Positions 59,539 to 64,000 of a DNA stretch of 64,000 nucleotides are shown piece by piece; within the stretch, counting starts at the first letter, position 1, and each line of letters opens with the position of its first letter. Origin of the DNA: Westiellopsis prolifica IICB1. GTDB taxonomy: Bacteria > Cyanobacteriota > Cyanobacteriia > Cyanobacteriales > Nostocaceae. The position numbers were made by a program, and so were the translations under genes. The notes under the pieces are model-generated. The model did not search any database. It was not told where the DNA came from and saw nothing but the letters and a program-made list of their open reading frames with translations. The stretch covers positions 1,578,477-1,642,476 of the forward strand of contig NZ_NAPS01000002.1 in assembly GCF_004323185.1 (NCBI RefSeq). The letters are read 5' to 3'.

Positions 59539-59653
59539 CAATACTGCAAGGGATAGAATTTTTCGTCATAATTTTGGGGTTGTATCAGACGCGATATATC
59601 GCGTCTCTACATAATTTAAATATTAATTAATTTGTCTTATCCGAGCAGTATTG
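59539..59653. mobile_element. MITE, 115 bp, second intact copy
   Basis: Ends CAATACTGC... and inverse ...GCAGTATTG. Flanks AAATATTTTT (59529-59538) and AAATATTTCT (59654-59663) differ at one of 10 positions. The interior GACGCGATATATCGCGTC palindrome and the ATTTTTCGTCATAATTTTGG block match the copy at 23604-23716. Confidence 0.85.
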
Positions 59654-59696
59654 AAATATTTCTAATTTTTAATTTTTTATTTTTAATTTCTAATTG

Positions 59697-60278
59697 TTAA
59701 TATCTTCCTACTTTCCACAAATAACTAGAAATAATATTTGTAAACACATGAGCAATAATTGGCACTAACAAATTACCACTGAGGAGGGTGCTATATCCTA
59801 ATATTAATCCAACAATACTTGCCCAAACCACATACGGCCATTGTTGGGAACCACTCAAATGCAAAACCCCAAAACAAAGACTGGATACGATCACAGCAGC
59901 AGCATCTAATCCAAAAGCTGGCAACATTACACCACGAAATAATAATTCTTCACTCAATCCTGGTAATAATCCCAACCAAATTAAATCAGGTAAAGCTAAG
60001 GGTTTGAGAACTATTTCTAAGTAATAATTAGCACTTTGACGATAAGGAGGGCAAAGTTGATAAGCTAAACCACTCAAACCAGTAATACTCAAGCCTAAAC
60101 CTACGCCCAAAAGTAAATCTCTGAAATTCCACACTAAAGGTATCAGGGTAAAACTGCCAAAATGCAACCATAGTTTGGCAATAATCCATAAAACGACAGC
60201 AGTTACTCCCATCGCCACTAGTACTTGGGTGCGTGTCAGGTATGGTATTTCTGGTTCTTGTTTTTCTGGTTGAGTCAT
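59697..60278 (-). CDS. CPBP family intramembrane metalloprotease
   Basis: 193 residues, membrane-embedded. Motif 1 EELLFRG with Glu110-Glu111 and Arg115, motif 2 FGVLH at residues 136-140, motif 3 His177 and Asn181 in IIAHVFTN. All putative catalytic residues are present. Homologues process prenylated proteins or act in bacteriocin self-protection. Target unknown. Confidence 0.9.
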   Translation of the reverse strand: MTQPEKQEPEIPYLTRTQVLVAMGVTAVVLWIIAKLWLHFGSFTLIPLVWNFRDLLLGVGLGLSITGLSGLAYQLCPPYRQSANYYLEIVLKPLALPDLIWLGLLPGLSEELLFRGVMLPAFGLDAAAVIVSSLCFGVLHLSGSQQWPYVVWASIVGLILGYSTLLSGNLLVPIIAHVFTNIISSYLWKVGRY

Positions 60279-60280
60279 CC

Positions 60281-60384
60281 GATTTTGGATTTTAGATTTT
60301 GGATTTTGGATTGACCCTCAAGATTTATCCGAGGGCTATTCGATTTTAGATTTTGGATTTTGGATTTTAGATTTTGGATTTGCT
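60281..60384. repeat. Heptad short tandem repeats
   Basis: Many GATTTTG/GATTTTA units in two blocks around a CTCAAGATTTATCCGAGG spacer. The neighbouring block at 60385-60440 resembles 1185-1240. Confidence 0.8.
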
Positions 60385-60450
60385 CCACAGATAAATCTGC
60401 TTTCTCTGTACCATGCTCGGAATTATTGGTCACTGATTTATAGCCAATTA

Positions 60451-61518
60451 CTAATTATTTAAACAACGTAATGGCGAGATATCAGGAGTAAGAGCATAAG
60501 GGTTAATGCCAGCTTTATGGGCAACTAATACGCCTACTGCTTCTAAATATGAGTTTACCTCTATTGATTTTATCCCTAAAGGTTGGGGAAGAACTTGAAG
60601 CAGAGTATGATTTTCTCGAACTGTGACTATCAGGGATTGTGTTTGGCTGAGATTTAGTAAGGCGCTACTCCCACATGCGGTTGCTGGTACTATTACAGCG
60701 TCTACTTGATTAGCCCAAATGTCTTTTGGTTCAAGTATTTGCTCTGTTCCCCTGACGATAAATTGGGGGGCGCGGCTTAAACCAACAAGAACACATGGTA
60801 AAAAAGTATAACCTAATTCTTCGGCAGCCGAACGGGGAGATAAATCGGGATCTAGGGATGGAGGTAAAAAGGCTGGCGCATGGGCGCAAGGAATCTGAAA
60901 CTGTCGCACTACTAAATGGCTAATCACAGCTTCAGCCCCAGCAATTGGATCTACACCTTTGCCGTGACGGTAGTTTTGATCTGCTTGTTCATCAATATTA
61001 TCGGGGAAACGAGCTACAACTGCGATCGCTTCTGCACCAGCTTTGTTAATTAATATTTCTGCTGCCCGCAGTAAACTATCTGGATTACCGATAGTTCCCC
61101 AACTTGCACCAGACTCAGATGTACGTAGTTCTACATTTAGTGGTGCATCGGTAACTACATAATCTGTTAAAGACAATCCTAAGGTTGCTCTAGCTGCGTC
61201 TGCTGCTTGCAGGTTTCGCAGGCGCAATTCTGGTTCTATTCCTTGGTCTAAAAGCAAACCAATCCGATTTTGATGGACGGGACGCAAACCCCAGCATCCA
61301 GCAGCAAACTTGTCAAGCCCATAACCTTCAACATAGAAAGCATTGGGGAGATTCCAATATAAAGTCGCACCATTCATGACATTGGGGTGAGTGATCAGGC
61401 GATCGCAAACCTGAGCGATAGTTTTTGCAACGGGTAATGCATCGCCTGCATAACCACCAATTGCTGCTCCAATGCCAGTAGGTACTATTAAAATAACAGT
61501 GTATGGACGCACAAACAA
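60451..61518 (-). CDS. DUF3326 family protein
   Basis: 355 residues. VLIVPTGIGAAIGGYAGDALPVAK at the start (VPTGIGA), the middle VVTDAPLNVELR and GNPDSLLRAAEILI, and the late VPATACGSSALLNLSQ are characteristic of the DUF3326 family widespread in cyanobacteria. No predicted function. Complete. Confidence 0.82.
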   Translation of the reverse strand: MFVRPYTVILIVPTGIGAAIGGYAGDALPVAKTIAQVCDRLITHPNVMNGATLYWNLPNAFYVEGYGLDKFAAGCWGLRPVHQNRIGLLLDQGIEPELRLRNLQAADAARATLGLSLTDYVVTDAPLNVELRTSESGASWGTIGNPDSLLRAAEILINKAGAEAIAVVARFPDNIDEQADQNYRHGKGVDPIAGAEAVISHLVVRQFQIPCAHAPAFLPPSLDPDLSPRSAAEELGYTFLPCVLVGLSRAPQFIVRGTEQILEPKDIWANQVDAVIVPATACGSSALLNLSQTQSLIVTVRENHTLLQVLPQPLGIKSIEVNSYLEAVGVLVAHKAGINPYALTPDISPLRCLNN

Positions 61519-61576
61519 TTAAAAAGTAAAAAGTAAAAAGAAACAAATGGCTAATTCTTATATTGGTAAATCTTAA

Positions 61577-61612
61577 GTAGGGTGTGTTGTCGCACAGCGC
61601 AACGCACCCTAC
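61577..61612. repeat. Short palindromic repeat
   Basis: GTAGGGTGTGTTG and CAACGCACCCTAC form a 13-bp stem (one wobble) around TCGCACAGCG. This kind of hairpin repeat is frequent in cyanobacterial genomes. Confidence 0.7.
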
Positions 61613-61658
61613 AGTGACTTTATTTTTACTTTATAAATAACCTATTAGCCATCAACAA

Positions 61659-61835
61659 TTAAGCATCAGTAGTGACGACAGCTTCCACAGTTGCTTTTTG
61701 TTGGGGAACATCCACAGAAGTAATTGCCCAACGTAAAGGTTCGCCTTGTTTTTTGAGTTCTGCTGCAATTGTTTTTTCTAATTCTGTAGGAGTTTCTTGG
61801 AGGTTAATTTCTGCGGTAATAAAATGAGTTGTCAT
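61659..61835 (-). CDS. Small conserved-looking protein (58 residues)
   Basis: MTTHFITAEINLQETPTELE begins the protein, then an amphipathic helix EKTIAAELKKQGEPLRWAI, then VTSVDVPQQKATVEAVVTT and the end TDA. Predicted beta-alpha-beta. It lies between the DUF3326 gene and ferredoxin, on the same strand. Too short for standard ORF thresholds, but the codon pattern and predicted secondary structure look real. Function unknown. Confidence 0.65.
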   Translation of the reverse strand: MTTHFITAEINLQETPTELEKTIAAELKKQGEPLRWAITSVDVPQQKATVEAVVTTDA

Positions 61836-61912
61836 TGTATTTGTTGGTTGTTAGTGATAAATGGTGAATAGTTAGTGGTTAATAGAAAACAATTAACTAC
61901 TAACTATTAATA

Positions 61913-62227
61913 TTATTTCCCAAATTGTAATTGATAAACAGTATCTTCTTTTTCTGTGGCAATTTTTAAATCAGAACGAGGATAGGCAACACAAAGTAAG
62001 ACATAACCTTGTTTTTGCAGGTCTGGACTAACGCCCATGCCATCAGTTTGATCTACTTTACCGGAAATAATTTGACCAGCGCAAGTTGTGCAAACGCCTG
62101 CATGACAGGAACTAGGCAATTCTAACCCCTGTGCATCTGCAACCGATAAGATTGTTTGATCTTCGGGAACTTGTAAGGTATGAGTTTTGCCTTGATGTTG
62201 AATTTCAACGGTGTAAGTCTTAGACAT
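61913..62227 (-). CDS. Plant-type [2Fe-2S] ferredoxin
   Basis: 104 residues. Cluster ligands Cys41, Cys46, Cys49 (CHAGVCTTC) and Cys79 (LLCVAYPRSD). A soluble electron carrier; the N-terminal beta-grasp is standard. This is a paralogue and not necessarily the main photosynthetic ferredoxin (PetF), because the loop SSCHAGVCTTC and the tail differ from the usual. Confidence 0.93.
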   Translation of the reverse strand: MSKTYTVEIQHQGKTHTLQVPEDQTILSVADAQGLELPSSCHAGVCTTCAGQIISGKVDQTDGMGVSPDLQKQGYVLLCVAYPRSDLKIATEKEDTVYQLQFGK

Positions 62228-62305
62228 ATACTAAAATATGGGACGCAACAAACAAATGTATTATTGTATCTGAATTAGTTAAAAATATTGCAGACATTAA
62301 ATAAA

Positions 62306-62430
62306 CTTTGGATTTTGGTTGGGTTGGGGCGTTTTAGCAGAGTTTTATAATAAACACAGAGAATTAGTTAAATTTGCTTAGTTATATATGCGCGATCGCG
62401 TTGTATTAAAAAGTGTATCCGTAAGTCTAC
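62306..62430. repeat. Leader/promoter duplication, copy 1
   Basis: About 125 bp from CTTTGGATTTTGG to CCGTAAGTCTAC, containing AGTTTTATAATA, GAATTAGTTAAATTTGCTTA and a HIP1 site. It precedes the TIR-GUN4 gene by 53 bp. The same sequence recurs at 63544-63669. Confidence 0.85.
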
Positions 62431-62483
62431 CCTTTGGCACTCTAAAGGCTCTGACAACTATTGCGGGTGTGGGAGAGTAATAA

Positions 62484-63440
62484 GTGGAACAGTTTGATGT
62501 GTTTCTTTGCCACAATAGCCAAGAAAAGACTCAGGTAGAAGAAATCAGAACACAGCTATTGCAAAAAGGAATATATGCTTGGTTAGATAAGTATGACTTT
62601 GAGCCTTTTCGTCCTTGGCAAGACCAACTAGAAGAAATTATTCCTCAAATCAAAGCAGCAGCAGTATTTATTGGTTCATCTGGCATAGGACCGTGGGCAG
62701 ATATCGAAATGAGGGAGTTTCTTGTTGAGTTCGCCCAACGAAAACTACGCATGGGCTTAGTGATTCTCCCTGGCTGCCCCGATCATCTCATTAATAAAGT
62801 TCCAAGATTTATGAGAAGCTTTCAGTGGGTTGATTTTCGCCAGCAAAATCCTGATCCGATGGAAAGGTTGATTTGGGGTATTACTGGGATTAAGCCAGAA
62901 ACACAAACCATTATTTATCCTCCAGTACTTGAAAGACCCTCAAAACTACCAGAAACCACCCCTGAGCCAACAACTGCAACAGATGACCTCTCCTCAGAAA
63001 AAGGCATAGACTACACCAGACTGCGTGATTTATTGAAAGCAGGAAAATGGAAAGAGGCTGACAAAGAAACCTATAGAGTAATGATTCAAGCTGTAGGTAA
63101 AGAAGACGGTGACTGGTTCACCAAAAACGAACTCTTAAATTTTCCTTGCACTGACTTACGCACAATTAACCGCTTGTGGGTAACATACAGCGATGGACAC
63201 TTTGGTTTCAGTGTCCAAAAGAAAATTTACTTGAGCGTTGGCGGTAAAGCTGACGGCGAGTATTACAAAGAAGCCTGGGAGATGTTTGGCGAGCGCGTAG
63301 GATGGAGAGTGAATAGTAGTTTTATAGGCTATAGTGACGTAACTTTTGACACTTCAGCCCCTAAAGGACACCTCCCGTTGGATGCGTGGTTTGGGTATGT
63401 GGTTGGATTCTTCTCTCGCATCGAGACTTGTAAACTGTAA
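62484..63440 (+). CDS. TIR domain-GUN4 domain fusion protein
   Basis: 318 residues from a GTG at 62484 (MEQFDVFLCHNSQEK). Residues 1-135 are a TIR domain: FDVFLCHNSQEK, AWLDKYDFEPF, AAAVFIGSSGIGPW and the likely catalytic Glu75 in WADIEMREF. In bacteria such domains bind or split NAD. A Pro/Thr-rich linker (about 140-170) leads to a GUN4 domain (about 175-318): DYTRLRDLLKAGKWKEADKET, the later NRLWVTYSDGHFGFSVQ and FGERVGWR, and the final KGHLPLDAWFGYV. GUN4 domains bind porphyrins. The protein could be a sensor of tetrapyrrole state coupled to an NADase. No effector gene is adjacent. Confidence 0.85.
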   Translation: MEQFDVFLCHNSQEKTQVEEIRTQLLQKGIYAWLDKYDFEPFRPWQDQLEEIIPQIKAAAVFIGSSGIGPWADIEMREFLVEFAQRKLRMGLVILPGCPDHLINKVPRFMRSFQWVDFRQQNPDPMERLIWGITGIKPETQTIIYPPVLERPSKLPETTPEPTTATDDLSSEKGIDYTRLRDLLKAGKWKEADKETYRVMIQAVGKEDGDWFTKNELLNFPCTDLRTINRLWVTYSDGHFGFSVQKKIYLSVGGKADGEYYKEAWEMFGERVGWRVNSSFIGYSDVTFDTSAPKGHLPLDAWFGYVVGFFSRIETCKL

Positions 63441-63543
63441 CACGCCCTGACGGGAAGTCAACAGTCAAAAGTCAAAACATTTTGATGAATAAATCCAGGG
63501 TGCGATCGCTGAATATAATCAAGAATTTTATAGAACATTGGTG

Positions 63544-63669
63544 CTTTGATTTTGCTTGTGTTCGGGGGTTTTACCAAAGTTTTATAATAATCACAGAGAA
63601 TTAGTTAAATTTGCTTAGTTATATTTATGTGCGATCGCGTTGTATTCAAAACCGTATCGTAAGTCTGTC
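63544..63669. repeat. Leader/promoter duplication, copy 2
   Basis: Same sequence as 62306-62430 with scattered changes (TCACAGAGAATTAGTTAAATT, HIP1 site, CCGTATCGTAAGTCTG). It precedes only a 25-codon remnant. Confidence 0.85.
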
Positions 63670-63676
63670 TTTTAGG

Positions 63677-63754
63677 GTGAGGTACGGGGTTTGGTTGATG
63701 GGGAGTTGGGGAGGTATGGGTTTGTTCTCTGACATCAAGACTTGTAAAGTTTAA
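63677..63754 (+). pseudogene. Deletion remnant of a second GUN4-type gene
   Basis: From a GTG at 63677 the frame reads to a TAA at 63752-63754 and ends LFSDIKTCKV. The end of the neighbouring TIR-GUN4 gene reads FFSRIETCKL, and the last codons align. The start lies a similar distance after the leader as in the intact gene. This looks like a paralogue that lost nearly all its coding sequence. Confidence 0.6.
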
Positions 63755-63858
63755 CATCTAAGGCTTTCCGAGATTTATAAAGATTATTGCAAGCCTCTTA
63801 TGCACGGTATAATCAACATTTCAAAATTTCGATACCTGGCACTTTGGTCATTAATGTT

Positions 63859-64000
63859 ACAACATTAAGCCTTACAGCTACAACATTAAGTCTTACAGCT
63901 ACAACATTAAGTCTTACAGCTACAACATTAAGTCTTACAGCTACAACATTAAGTCTTACAGTTACAACATTAAGTCTTACAGCTACAACATTAAGCCTTA
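63859..64000. repeat. 21-bp tandem repeat, at least 6.8 copies, continues past the window
   Basis: Unit ACAACATTAAGTCTTACAGCT, starts at 63859, 63880, 63901, 63922, 63943, 63964 and 63985. Variation is limited to AAGC/AAGT and AGCT/AGTT. The period is a multiple of three, so several frames stay open (reading TATTLSL or NIKSYSY on the plus strand, AVRLNVV on the minus strand). No unique spacers, so not CRISPR. Confidence 0.9.

Noticed and set aside
63859..64000. Right-edge repeat as a CRISPR array
   Set aside because: Units are head to tail with no unique spacers and a 21-bp period, so it is a minisatellite.

Overview
The window comes from a filamentous, probably heterocyst-forming cyanobacterium of the Nostocales type. 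Four things point there: frequent HIP1 octamers (GCGATCGC), a phycobilisome core operon with a four-repeat ApcE, a cyanobacterial ATP synthase operon that carries b and b' subunits, and a fraC-fraD-fraE cluster, which is known from septal junctions of filamentous species. Heptanucleotide short tandem repeats and G-run/C-run fold-back repeats between genes also fit Nostoc-like genomes. I cannot name the species.

Layout. 1-1130: 5' part of a Cas10/Cmr2-type CRISPR effector gene cut by the window edge. 1.6-7.6 kb: ABC exporter, two envelope proteins, galE and ftsW. 8.0-13.4 kb: apcE, apcA, apcB and apcC, all on the minus strand. 13.7-16.4 kb: a truncated histidine kinase, an orphan fragment, comB and a methyltransferase. 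16.65-23.0 kb: complete atpI-B-E-F2-F-H-A-G operon. 23.1-23.5 kb: tmRNA. 23.6-27.0 kb: a MITE, an IS200/IS605-like end carrying an RNA-like fold, and a broken subtilase next to an AAA+ ATPase. 27.2-34.7 kb: tkt, fabF, acpP, an HdrB-like protein, ackA and a phosphatase. 34.9-40.1 kb: a decayed type I restriction locus (hsdM truncated, hsdR intact, no hsdS), a lone CRISPR repeat and an IS630 insertion. 40.2-51.1 kb: tRNA-Gly, an ADC-like protein, dnaK, a small toxin-like/winged-helix pair, dusB, cysK, a phosphoesterase, a CAAD protein and a tandem CobO. 51.5-54.1 kb: fraC-fraD-fraE. 54.3-62.2 kb: mostly membrane and metabolic singletons. 62.3-64 kb: a TIR-GUN4 gene flanked by a duplicated leader, the scar of a deleted second copy, and a 21-bp tandem repeat running off the edge.

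How it works together. Photosynthesis and energy genes (apc, atp, tkt, ferredoxin) form conserved blocks. Conflict-type modules (Cas10, subtilase/AAA+, type I R-M, toxin-like pair, TIR-GUN4) lie between them, and several are visibly broken. At least two families of small non-autonomous repeats sit in the gaps. One is a 113-115 bp MITE with 10-bp target duplications. The other is a fold-back whose edge forms the stop codon of neighbouring genes. All product calls come from reading motifs by eye; no database search was run.
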